DNA of 64,000 bases, taken from Pegoplata infirma (lineage: Eukaryota; Arthropoda; Insecta; Diptera; Anthomyiidae). A program made the position numbers and the translations under genes. The notes under the pieces were generated by a model that did not search any database, was not told the DNA's origin, and saw nothing but the letters and a program-made list of their open reading frames with translations. The stretch lies in assembly GCA_963921195.1 (NCBI GenBank), contig OY992539.1:97658964-97722963 (forward strand), given 5' to 3'. Positions 52,736-63,182 of this stretch are shown piece after piece. Each line of letters begins with the position of its first letter. Position 1 is the stretch's first letter.

Positions 52736-55384
52736 GCAGTATCGGATCGAATCATCTCTGCCCGTTTCAACTCAAAATTTCGAAAAATTTCTGTGATCCA
52801 GTGCTACGCCCCCACAGAACCATCAGAAGATGATGTTAAAGATAACTTTTATAGCCAACTTGAAGCTGTGTTACAGACGATACCGGGTGGCGACATAAAA
52901 AGCTTGCTCGGTGACTTTAATGCCAAGGTAGGCAGCGATAATGTAAACCTACAGACTGTTATGGGATCCCAAGGACTAGGAGAAACCAGAAACGAAAATG
53001 GCGAAAGATTAGCGGACATGTGCGCTCGTCACCGTTTATTTATTGGTGGTACGAAATTTATTCACAAGAACATCCACAAGTACACCTGGGAATCTCCTGA
53101 TGGCTTCACACGCAATCAGATTGACCACATAATTGTCAGCAAACTATTTCTGGGGTGCTTACTATATGTAAAAACAAGGCGAGGAGCAGATATAGACAGT
53201 GACCACAAGCTTTTGGTTGGAACTTTTAAACTCCGCCCAGCAGCAATCAACACACAAAAGGCAACAGTTAAATTTAACACGTCTCGTCTTCGCAACCCGG
53301 AAGTGGCCGCTCGCTACAGTGCTACTCCCAAAGACTCACTTCGATTAAATAGCAGGAATACACATTCTTGGACAACCATAGCTGATAGCTGCAGTCAAAC
53401 CGCTAAAACAATTCTTGGTGTTAGAAAAAAAAATCATAAGCCTTGGATAAGCGAAGACTCGTGGGATGAAATTGCAAACCGTAAGCGCCTGAACAACGTA
53501 GTAACGCGTTCTAAAACAGCGAATGCTAAACGTGAAGCCAAGAGAAACTACCGAGATTGCGCAAAAAACGTTAAATCCCTGGTCCGCGCTGATCGTGAAC
53601 GCCACTACAATAGTGTCGCTGAAGAAGCCGAACAAGCAGCCAATATCGGAAACATGCGTGGTGTTTACACTGCTATAAAATATCTTGGAGGCAAGAACGT
53701 AAAAAACACCTCAATGCTCAAGGACCAGTATGGTCGTGTTCTCACAACACCTGAAGAGAAGTTGCAGCGTTGGCAAGAATTTTTCAGCTCATCGAGTAGT
53801 CAAACAAATGATTTTGATCTTAGCAGCTGCCCCTGGCTTTCACGACGCCGCAATCCGTGTAGAGAAATATCTACATCTCCTCCAACGTATCACGAAATTC
53901 TGTCGACTTTACTCAAGTTAAAAGACTCTAAAGCTGCCGGTCCCGATACAGTACAAGCTGAGCTACTAAAATATGGGGCTACACCTGTTGCCGAAGCTCT
54001 CACACCAACTCTACAGGCTGCATGGATAAGTAACCAAATACCAGAGAACTGGAAAACTGGTGTTATTATAACAATTCCCAAAAAGGGCGATCTTAGTCAT
54101 TGTAAAAACTGGCGAGGGATAACATTACTAAACGTCATCAACAAAGTATTGGCCCTACTCCTGTTACAGAGAATATCACCAGTCATTGAACCACTTCTAC
54201 GAAAGGAACAATCCGGTTTCAGACCCGGTAGATCATGTGCAGATCACATAAACACCATCCGAATTATTATTGAACAATCGCAAGAATATAACAGCCATCT
54301 GTATATGCTGTTTGTTGACTTTGAACGTGCCTTTGACACTGTATACAGACCGGCTATATGGGCAGCGCTCAGGAGCAAAGGTGTACCCGATAAAATAATC
54401 GACCTCATTCGCGAGTTGTACAATGGTACTCAATGCAAAGTTAGATTTAAAGGACAAGAGACGCAATCGTTTTTACACAATTCAGGTGTTAGATGGGGTT
54501 GTGTATTGTCTCCCACATTATTCCTTATCCTCCTAGATGGTGTAATGGAGCAAACAAATACCGAGGCCCCTAACGGTATACGCTGGAACTTGCACGAACG
54601 TCTCAACGATATCGACTATGCAGATGATCTATGCTTGATGGCCCACCGATTCGATGATATTGAACGTAAAATTATTTGTCTTGATAAGAACGCAAGAAAA
54701 GTTGGTCTTAGGATAAATGTTAATAAAACCAAACTGATGCGGGTTGGTACCAACAACTCAACACCTCTTTCAATAAATGGAGCCATAATTGAGGATGTTG
54801 AATCGTTCTGCTATCTGGGAAGCCGTATTACAAAGGATGGTGGTTCCGGTATGGATATAAACGATCGCATCAACAAAGCAAAAATCGCATTCCACTCTCT
54901 TCACAAAGTCTGGCGTGCTAATAACATCTCCCTAGCCACAAAGCTAAGAATCTTCAACTGCAGCGTAAAATCTGTCCTGCTCTATAGTTGTACTACCTGG
55001 AGCACAACACAATCTACCCAAAGAAAATTGCAAACCTTCGTCAATCGCTGCCTTAGACAAATTCTGCGGATCTTCTAGCCTCGTTGGGTGACAAATGAGC
55101 AACTCTTATTTATGGCAAAGTGTGAGCCAATTGAAATCGGGATTAAACGTCGCAAATGGTCTTGGATAGGCCATATATTACGCAGACCAAGTAATGAAAT
55201 CACCAGATCTGCACTTGACTGGAATCCACAGGGGCATCGCCTTCCAGGTCGTCCTCAAAACACCTGGGTGAGAATGGTAAAAAGCGAAGTCGAAAGATGC
55301 AACAAATCGTGGAACCAAGTAAAGTCTTTAGCAGCCGATCGTACCAAATGGAGAGAATTTACAGACGCCCTATGTTCAACATGA
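52736..55384 (+). pseudogene. RTE-like endonuclease-reverse transcriptase, one in-frame TAG
   Basis: Open from the truncation point (AVSDRIISARF...) to TGA at 55382-55384, except for TAG at 55076-55078 in LRIF*PRWVT. Endonuclease motifs: LLGDFNAKVG, NQIDHIIVS and DSDHKLLV; the N-terminal catalytic part is lost. RT motifs: FVDFERAFD (domain A), GVRWGCVLSP (domain B, with Trp where Gln is usual) and DIDYADDLCLM (catalytic YADD). The C-terminal tail is RKWSWIGHILRRPSNE to ALCST. Relatives encode about 900-1000 residues. The stop, truncation and odd domain B residue indicate a dead copy. The GTG at 52793 is merely an internal codon. Confidence 0.9.
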
Positions 55385-55457
55385 ACTTTTATATACTTTA
55401 AAGATATTTATACTGTCATTTAATTTATATAAAAAAGGAAAGGAAATATATATATAT
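52736..55457 (+). mobile_element. 5'-truncated RTE-like non-LTR retrotransposon
   Basis: A 2722-bp insertion with an exact 13-bp duplication AAAAAATCTAGTA (52723-52735 and 55458-55470). The empty site is visible in the paralogue near 39174. 5' truncation falls within the endonuclease. A short 3' UTR (about 70 bp) ends in a (TA)n microsatellite, as RTE elements often do. Clade assignment rests on protein resemblance (C-terminal WIGHILRRP...GRPQNTW block) and is tentative. Confidence 0.88.
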
Positions 55458-55679
55458 AAAAAATCTAGTAAAATTATGAAACCTCCTTGTTAATTTTATC
55501 GTGTCAAAAAATTTGCAAATTTAGAATATTATTGGTAAAAACCTTGTAAAATTACAAAATTATTGGTTACAATTATAATTATTGTAAAATTACTAGGGAT
55601 TTTTTTTTTAAATAGGAGGTAGCAAACAAATAAAAGTTACAAGTTTTTCTTGTAATTTTACAAGGATTTTTTTGAGTGT

Positions 55680-57120
55680 ATGTCACATGAAAAGTATTTT
55701 TCCACTGTAGCACAGTGTTTTTTCGTTAAGGATAAACGTTTTTATTATTTTCGTTTTATTTCCTGTTTCTTGGTCAATTTTTTTTAAGTGCTTACAATAT
55801 TGATTATATTGAAAAAGTTTTTCTTTTTATATGTATATTTATTTATATGGAAGCTGTAGGATTTTTTATAAAAGGAAGCTGAAAACACTTTCTTAAATTT
55901 CCAGCGGCAGATCCGGCTCACAAGTTTTAGGAGGGTGCTACATTTTAAAAAATATTAAACAGTTCTCATTTCCAACTGCATATGTTTAGTTCTTTCAGAA
56001 AAACTTAATTTTTCACAGTCAAATTCATAATGTTTTGACACAGGCTAATAAAATGGCTATTCTGAAAATTTGCTAAAACATTATTCAAAATCGATTTTTT
56101 AAATAATTACAAAAGGTTTATAAGTAGGAGGGTACATATCGGAGGGTTTATAAGTATAGTCTACAACAGCGGTTACCAACCTTTTTGGCTCGCGTACCAA
56201 TAATTTTAAATTTTATCAGCCGCGTACCCCCTAACGATTTTTTTTGTTTTTGTTAAAAAAACTTCACATATAAATATAATAGTTAATTTTGAACTTTTTG
56301 AGAGAGATCAAAACAATGATGGTATTTTTTTTTTTTTTTGGAAAAATGTCCGCTCCGTGGGGTGTTGCAATGCATCTGAAAACGAGGATTTTGTGCTGAT
56401 TTTTTTGCAGAGCAAAAACGGCTTATAATATTGCAAATCTGATTTCACCAGTCGATTCTACACCAAAAATTAAAGCAACGGACGTTTTTTAAACTCTTTA
56501 AAAAGTTCCAAAACCCCATCACAGAATATAATGGTTATAATTTTTTTTTAAATGTTTTTCTAATACACGGCCAAATCAATAATGCCATGACTTTTCTTAT
56601 GAAACACCCTCGTATTTACAATGGGCATTTTGAGCTTAACAAAATGGTACCAAAATTACCACTCTATCACAATCCGTCTCAAAATGTCCAAAAATACATT
56701 TTTTGGGAACTTTGACATAAATTTTCTCAAAAACCTGTTTTCATAAAAAAATTGGAGAACCATATTCGGAATCATCATCGAAAGGTTATTCGAAAATAAG
56801 TGGTCAGATCTCAAAATATCATCCAAAAAATGCTCTCTAAATTGCACAAAAATAAGTTTTTTGTGAAATTTGACGTCAACTTTCTTAAAAGCCTGACATT
56901 ATCGAAAACTTTGGAAACCAGATGCGAAACCAACATTGAAAGATTAATCTAAAACGAATGTCCAAATTACGTAAATTTTGCGTACCCTCGCGGACAGTTT
57001 CGCGTACCCCCTAGTGGTACGCGTAACATACGTTGGTAACCGCTGGTCTACAACAAACCTTCAATAAAGTGTGGAAAAATTACACTGTGCTACAGTGAAA
57101 AAATACTTCTGATGTGACAT
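55680..57120. mobile_element. 1.4-kb TIR element with CACAGTG inside the TIR
   Basis: Inverted ends of about 37 bp with four mismatches: left ATGTCACATGAAAAGTATTT then CACTGTAGCACAGTG (to 55717); right CACTGTGCTACAGTG (from 57083) then ATACTTCTGATGTGACAT. No clear target duplication. It contains the hAT-like element 56167-57045. No transposase is visible. Superfamily unknown. Confidence 0.72.
56167..57045. mobile_element. hAT-like non-autonomous element, 8-bp TSD
   Basis: An 879-bp insertion with exact duplication GTCTACAA (56159-56166 and 57046-57053). Ends CAGCGGTTACCAACCTTTTT and CAGCGGTTACCAACGTATGT. Subterminal GCGTACCCCCTA / GCGTACCA motifs recur at both ends (56191-56235 and 56980-57025). 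A CAG-starting TIR plus 8-bp duplication is typical of hAT. No transposase remains. Confidence 0.88.
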
Positions 57121-57884
57121 CCCAGGAAAAAATTTTCAAAAAAGTAATCCAGTGGGGAATTAAGGAATTTTGTGGAAATCGATTCCCTGCTAGATTACGC
57201 AATCGATTCTTTTAACAAGGAGTGAGACTCATTTCAATTAGTTCTTGAGAATCAATTACTTTTTTTTACTAATAACCAGTTTTTTTTGTTTGTAAGGAAG
57301 TACTTATCAAAGTCAAAAAAATAACTACTTCGCTAGTGTCAAATGTAACCAGTTGCCCTGCAAAAAACTGGAACCTCTTTTTTATATTAACGCCCACAAA
57401 AGTGGGCGGGTCACCAAAAAAATCACAGGGGGCTACCTGGATCCAGTTGCAGTACTTTTACTTTATTTACACAAAAATATTTTATTGTTTATCAAAAATA
57501 CAAAAAAAAACTGTCAAAAATAAAGTTTTTCGTAGGTTAAATTTTTCAAGTAGGGAACTTTTTCCCTCCCGGTCCGATCATGCCCATTTACAAACTTAAC
57601 CAGCCTATGACCATAATACATATTTGTGCCAAACTTCAGGGGTATAGCTAAAAAACTACCGTTAAAATTTTCATTAAAACTCTTATTTTGTGTTTTGGAA
57701 ATAATAATATTACTATTTTTTACATGGAACTAGTTTTTATTTACAATTTTATTTTATAATGTAATTAAATACTTTTTGATTATTGGCAATGTGTTTGGTA
57801 ATCGAGTGTTAAAAATTGGTAACCAGAAATGTAATGCAATGTATGGTAATGTGGTCTTAATGTAATGTGTAATTTTTTCCTGGG
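57121..57884. mobile_element. TIR element with CCCAGGAAAAAATT ends
   Basis: A perfect 14-bp TIR CCCAGGAAAAAATT at 57121 and its complement ending at 57884. AT lies on both sides, too short to be certain as a duplication. It abuts the TIR element ending at 57120. It contains GTGGGCGGG near 57402. Non-coding. Confidence 0.7.
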
Positions 57885-58608
57885 ATAGTATATGTTGTTG
57901 GTCTTGTCGAGTATGTTGTTGGTCTTGTGATCTTTCCGACGAGACCTACAACCTTAACTACCTCATTTTAAAAGTATATTCGATTTTGTGTTTTTTGTAG
58001 CACAGTATTATTCTTGAAAAATCATTCTTTTTGTGTTAGCTTTAAACTTCAATTATCTAAAAATTTAATGAAACATTCGTACTCCCTAGAATAATTACAC
58101 AGCTTATTGGGGTCTCGTTAGTGATTTAGATAGTATTTGTTGCGCTGATTCGAAATCCGCAGCACAAATTTGTCTAACACGTCAGGATTATGAGTAATTC
58201 GCGGTTAAAGTGCCTAAAACGGGCTTTTTTGAAAGCTTATTTATAAAATATTATCCTGACATGCGAATGACTTGGTATCAAGCCTCTGTAATTTTCTGTT
58301 AAAGGCAAGATAAAATATTCAACATATTTATTTTTCTAAAACTATTATTAAAAATTTATTTACAAAAAAACCTCCTATTTTTTAAATATTTAGTTTATTT
58401 ACGCTGTGCCTTTAATCAATTTCCATACCAATTCATACGTAAATATTTGATTTAAAGCACTTGGGGCTAACGATTTTTTTTACCATTTTAAAAAATTAAA
58501 TTTGATCTTGTCTAAAAGAGAATATTACGCACTATCGAATGAGCTTGATACCAAGTCATTTGCATGTCAAGATCTTATTTTATAGGCGTTCAAAAATGGT
58601 CAAAGTTG
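57885..58608. other. non-coding; inverted repeat around 58.24-58.59 kb
   Basis: ATGCGAATGACTTGGTATCA at about 58261 pairs with TGATACCAAGTCATTTGCAT at about 58545. The pairing extends outward through TATAAAATA-type sequence to near 58590. This is probably another decayed fold-back element. No gene. Confidence 0.6.
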
Positions 58609-59009
58609 CACTAACAATAAGAAAATTATGTCATTAACTGTTTGTAGGTTATTTAAAAAAGTAATCAGTAAATCAGTTTAAAAGAAAAATCATTAATTTT
58701 ATTATGGACTTTTTATTTTCTACTGTTTCTGTAGTTTAAAAAAAATAATTTACTGTATTAAAAACGAATTTTCTGTTACATTCATTTTTGGCAGTAAAAA
58801 ATTTCTTCTATAGTTTTACTGTTTTTCAATACAAAATAAGTGAATATTCACTAGTTTTTTAATGTTTTGGTTAGTTATTAAATTAACATTTAAAATTGAC
58901 TGTATTGTGTTTTTATTTTAAAAGAAAAAACACTGGAATGGTTTTAAATAAAATTTCATTTGTTTTAAGTGAATATTCACTGGAATTTACCTACATAATT
59001 TTTTGAGTG
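58609..59009. mobile_element. 401-bp MITE, CACT..AGAAAATTATG family, copy 2
   Basis: Collinear with 51189-51584. The left end reads CACTAACAATAAGAAAATTA (with extra bases) and the right end CATAATTTTTTGAGTG. No target duplication is visible. Confidence 0.72.
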
Positions 59010-59493
59010 TGGCATTTTTTGACACTTTAACCGCGATTTTCTCAAAATTTTGACGTGTTGAAAAATTTGAGTGATCGTTTTGGAATCGGGGCACCAAAAC
59101 CTAGCGGAAAAAACCTCCTCAGATTTGTAAAGCGGTGTAATCTGGAAAATAAAGTATTTGAAAAAAAAAAAAATAATTACACTGTTTGACAACAAAAACC
59201 TCCTAGTGAAATATCCAGATGTTCGCCTGAATCCAAATCTGCTAACCAATTTTTTCTAGCACATACTGTTTTTGAGAAATAAAAAAATAATTACACTATT
59301 CGACAAAAAAACCTCCCAGTGAAATATTCAACGGATTCTTATAGATTTTGTTCTCCTGAATCTGCCATCCAATTTTTTCTAGCACATACTATTTTTGAGA
59401 TATTCACTGTTAAAAAGTCAAAAAAAAAATTTTCGCACTTTTGATGGTCCACTGTTACAGATTCTTCCAAAAAATAGAAATTGATTTCATATA
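59010..59493. other. non-coding repeat with internal duplication
   Basis: AAATAATTACACT...CCAATTTTTTCTAGCACATACT occurs twice (from about 59171 and 59284). Diverged reverse-complement pieces lie at 60080-60420, beyond the nested hAT-like element, so this is probably one fold-back repeat split by that element. No gene. Confidence 0.5.
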
Positions 59494-59501
59494 AAGTGAA
59501 C

Positions 59502-60067
59502 TAGAGATGGGCGCGTGAGTGATTTTTGACTCACACTCACTCACGCTCACGACAGGAATTTCTGAATCACGCACACTCACTCACGAGCATATTTTTTCTA
59601 CTCACACTCACTCACAATCACGTGAGTGCATTTAAAACAACTCACACTCACGTGCACTCACGCAAGCTTCACTCACACTCACGTTGACTCCCACTCACAA
59701 AATACTTATTTATACAAAAACAAATTTCAAAAATCATTCAAAATTTTCAGCAAAATTTAAAGTTGAGCGACATTTTGCATTTTTTTTTTTTTGCTTTTTT
59801 CGGGACGAAATATGAAATTAAGCCATAATTTACAATTTTTTGTTGCTTGTTTTGGTACAAAAGAAAATATGAAGAGAAAATAAATCACGCAAACTCACGC
59901 AAAAAAATCGACTCACGCACACTCACTCACGAAAAAATCTTACTCACTCACGCAATTTTTTTCTCCACTCACACTCACTCACAATCACGTGAGTAAAATT
60001 GAAATCAGTCCCACTCACGCGTGAATCACGTGAATCACGCTCTAATCTGCTCATGTGCCCATCTCTA
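59502..60067. mobile_element. 566-bp hAT-like element with CACTCACTCAC repeats
   Basis: Ends TAGAGATGGGCGCGTGAG and, on the right strand, TAGAGATGGGCACATGAG. Target duplication AAGTGAAC / AAATGAAC (59494-59501 and 60068-60075) has one mismatch. Both subterminal regions are crowded with CACTCACTCACG and ATCACGTGAGT motifs (59525-59700, 59885-60045). The TAGAGATGGG end and 8-bp duplication are typical of hAT elements. No coding region. Confidence 0.85.
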
Positions 60068-60075
60068 AAATGAAC

Positions 60076-61208
60076 CTCCTGATTCCACAACTGCAATCCA
60101 CATTTTTCTAGCTTGTTCCGTTTTTAGGATATTCGCATTTAAAAATTTTTCCACGCAAAAATCTCGAACTCGAATATCTCGAAAATGGAACATGCGACAA
60201 AAATTTGTATTTCTGTTTTGGAATAAGAAAGTCCAATTTATAAGAAATAAAGACCTATTTGTTGGAAGCATATTAACAGTAGACCCCAAAAAGGAAAAAA
60301 AAATGTTTTTTTGACTTTTTAACAGCGAATGTATCAAAAAATCCAGATTTGGATTTAGGAGAGCAAAACCTATAAGAGTCAGTTGAAAATTTCACTGGGA
60401 GGTTTATGTTTTCGACCAGTTTTATTATTTAGCAATAACTCGAAAACAGGATCAGCTAGGATTTTCACGTTAATGATTTTTAAAGTTCAAAATAAAAAGT
60501 AGTGAAATGCCATTACCCGTTTTGGTCACCATTTAAACACAACTTAAACTTGCTTGAAGAGGGGTGTGTTTAATTTAAAAGTAAACAAGTAAAAAAATTA
60601 AATTCGGCCTTGCCGAATGTATTGATACCCTATACAATTTCAAAAGGATTATTGCAAAAACCTTTTATTGAAAGGAAGTTACTTTTGAAAAAAAAAAAAT
60701 TTAAAAAAATTTCCCCGAAAAAAAATTTTGGTTAAAAAAAAATCCGCGATTTTTTTCTTTTTTTGTCAAAAAATATGTTCGTACTTGTTTGAATACCATT
60801 CGGTGTTCAATTATGTTTAGATATACCAACTAGCAGCCGATCGCGGTATTCCTGTTGCCCGGTTCTAGTACCGGTTTCCCGGTTCTAGATATATTTCCGG
60901 GAATACCGGTATTCCCGGTTCTGATCCTGGTACAGTTTCTCAAAAACCAAAAAAAATACTATACCATAAAATATTTAAATTACACTATTTAATCATTATT
61001 TCAGATATATTTCGTTGTGTTTGTAAAATTATTTGAAAATCATGTAACTATTTGTTTTTTAATTCAAAAAAATTTAATGGAAATGGTATTTTTAACATGT
61101 TTTGAATTTTTTTTTGTGTAAAAGCAAAGAAAAAAAATTTAAATTGTACAAAATATACATACCGAATACCTTCCAGTAGGCACTAATCTAAACTTGAAAA
61201 AAAAATAA
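60076..61208. other. non-coding; element terminus and ACCGG cluster
   Basis: At about 60587 AACAAGTA with hairpin TTCGGCCTTGCCGAA marks the end of a dispersed repeat. At 60838-60945 lie repeated CCCGGTTCTAG and ACCGGTATTCCCGG motifs, reminiscent of the subterminal motifs at 20.4 kb but with no matching end seen. No gene. Confidence 0.5.
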
Positions 61209-61342
61209 TGTGCTCGATTCTCGAATACGACTTCACCCCCAGTAAAAACTTCTATTACCAAGTAATGGGGTTTTCGCCTTAAAATAGATGGTGGTATCTA
61301 GTTACTAGGTTGGTGAAACACTCATTATTTTAACATGGCGAT

Positions 61343-61593
61343 GTTATTGGAGTAATGACCGCATACCCACTCGCTTACGAGAATGCTACTGAAAAACTAC
61401 ATACATTAGTACCACAAATAATGAGCTACAAGTAGCCCAAAAATAACTCGTTACCCACTCCTTACAAAAATGCTACCAAATAACAGCATACATTAGTCCT
61501 AAAAATAAGTAGCTACCAGTAGCCCAAAAATAACTCGTTGCCCACTCCTTACTAAAATGCTACCAAATAGCAGCATACATTAGTCCTAAAAAT
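61343..61593. repeat. 87-bp tandem repeat with GTAACGAG-type motifs
   Basis: AGTAGCCCAAAAATAACTCG starts at 61431 and again at 61518 (87 bp apart), each followed by a CACTCCTTAC...CAGCATACATTAGTCC block. A weaker copy precedes them. Confidence 0.8.
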
Positions 61594-61599
61594 TGGCCG

Positions 61600-61918
61600 T
61601 CTTCCCTCAGCAAGGAATTGCGTCAAAAGTAAAATGTTCGCTTCATGCCTATTCGTCAGGATGATAAAGTTCATGTTAAACGCGGTTATTTCAAGAGCAA
61701 CCAAGCGAGAAAATTTCTACAATCTAAATGTAAGAAAAGCGAACGGAACCAATGTTTACGTTGATATCCATCCCTCCAAATGTTTGATTGTAAAATTCAA
61801 ATAATAAAAGGACCGAAAATATATCTTGGAACATCGTAGAAAGGGACATTTGGCTGCTTAGGGCAGGACCAATAACAAATTTACAGAAGCGACTGCTGCT
61901 CAGCCCATGGAAACCGCA
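61600..61918 (+). pseudogene. RpL26: processed pseudogene of ribosomal protein L26
   Basis: The translation shows clear eL26 blocks: LSKELRQK, NVRFMPIRQDDKVHVKRG, then ANGTNVYVDIHPSKCLIVKF and TEATAAQPMET. Eukaryotic L26 has SKELRQKYNVRSMPIR and NGTNVYVGIHPSK in this order. Stops interrupt (TAA at 61630-61632, replacing Tyr, and others near 61800), about 60 nt are missing between the two halves, and the N-terminal third is absent. No introns are seen, so it is a retrocopy. Both flanks are repeat DNA. Non-functional. Confidence 0.92.
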
Positions 61919-62414
61919 TTAAACACCATCTTAAGTTTTAGTCTATATAAGAGTGAGTGAGTTTTTAAGGGAAATACTGTCTATGATGGTTTTTTTACCT
62001 TTTAACCCATTTTAACATACTTTAAACAACAAGGCAAACAAATGAGTTAAATTAAAATTTGGAAAACGCCCTAAAAATTCTAGAAAAACAATTACAATTT
62101 AGAAAAATTAAAATTCAGAAAACTTCAATAGAAGTTATGTAAAGACTAATTAAGGCTCATAAATCACTATCAAGTGTCAGCTAGATCCAGGTTTTTAAAT
62201 ATCAATTTGGTTTTCTAAACTTTAATTTGCCTGTTCCCAATTTTAATCAGAATTCCTGAATTTAAATTTCTGTTAACGGAGTTTTATTAGAAAAAGTAGA
62301 GAAATGTTAATCTTTTTTAAGCTAAATGTGCAAGTTCTTTCTAAATTTTCTTTAGCATTTTTAATTTTAATAAAAAAAAATTTATTTAGACAACATCAAA
62401 TATTTTAAATCGTA

Positions 62415-63000
62415 TTTACCAGTAACCGGTTCTGTATGAGGCTATCCGTAAAGGCATAATTACTTGAGCGAATACGGTTCGGAGACGTGTCAGCTGATAC
62501 GTTAGCTTGTAATTAAAGAAATAGAAATAGGTACTTAAACGAATATGTGACGGTGCTGTAGCGGCCGAACCTAAAAAATTTTGATTTTCCGTACGTCTTA
62601 CGTGTCAGCTGATTTTATTTTTTATTTTGTGTTGAAATTTTTTCATTTGTGTGGCAGAATTGACAAATATATATAAATAAACGAAAAAAAAATGTTTTTC
62701 TGTAAATATAGATTTAAAAAAGTCGCAAATAACCACTTTTTAAAATAAAATTTGTAAATTAATATGACACGTTGAAACGGAATCAGTAAGTGCTTGAAAA
62801 ATACAACAGCCCGTCACGCTACAGCACCGCTGCAGTAGCACTCAAGTGCCTAGGCCTTAACTCATTATTTGTTAACAAGAAGTAACCGGTCCTGTATGAG
62901 GTTATCGGTAACTCATTATTTATTCATAAAAAGTAACCGGTTCTATATGAGGTTATCGGTAACTCATTATTTGTTAACAAGAAGTAATCGAACAGGTAAC
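62415..63000. repeat. AGTAACCGGTTCTGTATGAGG tandem units, split by a MITE
   Basis: AGTAACCGGTYCTRTATGAG followed by GGTTATCGGTAACTCATTATTTG recurs at about 62421, 62881 and 62931, with a partial unit near 62985. The first unit is separated from the rest by the TAA-flanked insertion at 62452-62857. Confidence 0.75.
62452..62857. mobile_element. 406-bp TAA-flanked MITE (PIF/Harbinger-like)
   Basis: TAA at 62449-62451 and 62858-62860. Imperfect TIRs AGGCATAATTACTTGAGCG and AGGCCTAGGCACTTGAGTG. Subterminal GACGGTGCTGTAGCGG (62549) and CCGTCACGCTACAGCACCG (62812) form a further inverted pair. It interrupts a GGTTATCGGTAACTC tandem unit. Non-coding. Confidence 0.68.
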
Positions 63001-63182
63001 GAGTCCTCATTACATAGAATGCAGGCGGTAATGGGGACTTATTACCAACTTTTTACTGGGCCATTCACCCAATTTTTAAAAATTTGATATTCTTTCGAAT
63101 TTTAAGACTTTAATTTTTTTTCTTGTAACAATTAAAGATCCAGTTGGGTGAATGGTGAAGTCGTATTCGAGAATCGAGCACA

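Larger units (their letters stand above)
52444..55678. repeat. GTAAAATTAC-rich dispersed repeat, split by a retrotransposon
   Basis: Left part 52444-52735, right part 55471-55678, together collinear with 38874-39420. Ends with TTTTTTTGAGTG at 55678. Internal GGTAAAAAGCTTGTAAAATT units are repeated. Confidence 0.75.
61209..63182. mobile_element. inverted-repeat-bounded region with RpL26 pseudogene
   Basis: TGTGCTCGATTCTCGAATAC at 61209 and its complement ending at 63182 form a 29-bp perfect inverted repeat (continuing to GACTTCACC). Just inside, CCCAGTAAAAAC (61238) pairs with CTTTTTACTGGG (63049-63061). Internal tandem repeats, a ribosomal protein pseudogene and a TAA-flanked MITE fill it. 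Imperfect CTTCACCC / ATTCACCC flanks could be a 7-8 bp duplication. Whether the whole is one transposon is inference. Confidence 0.55.
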
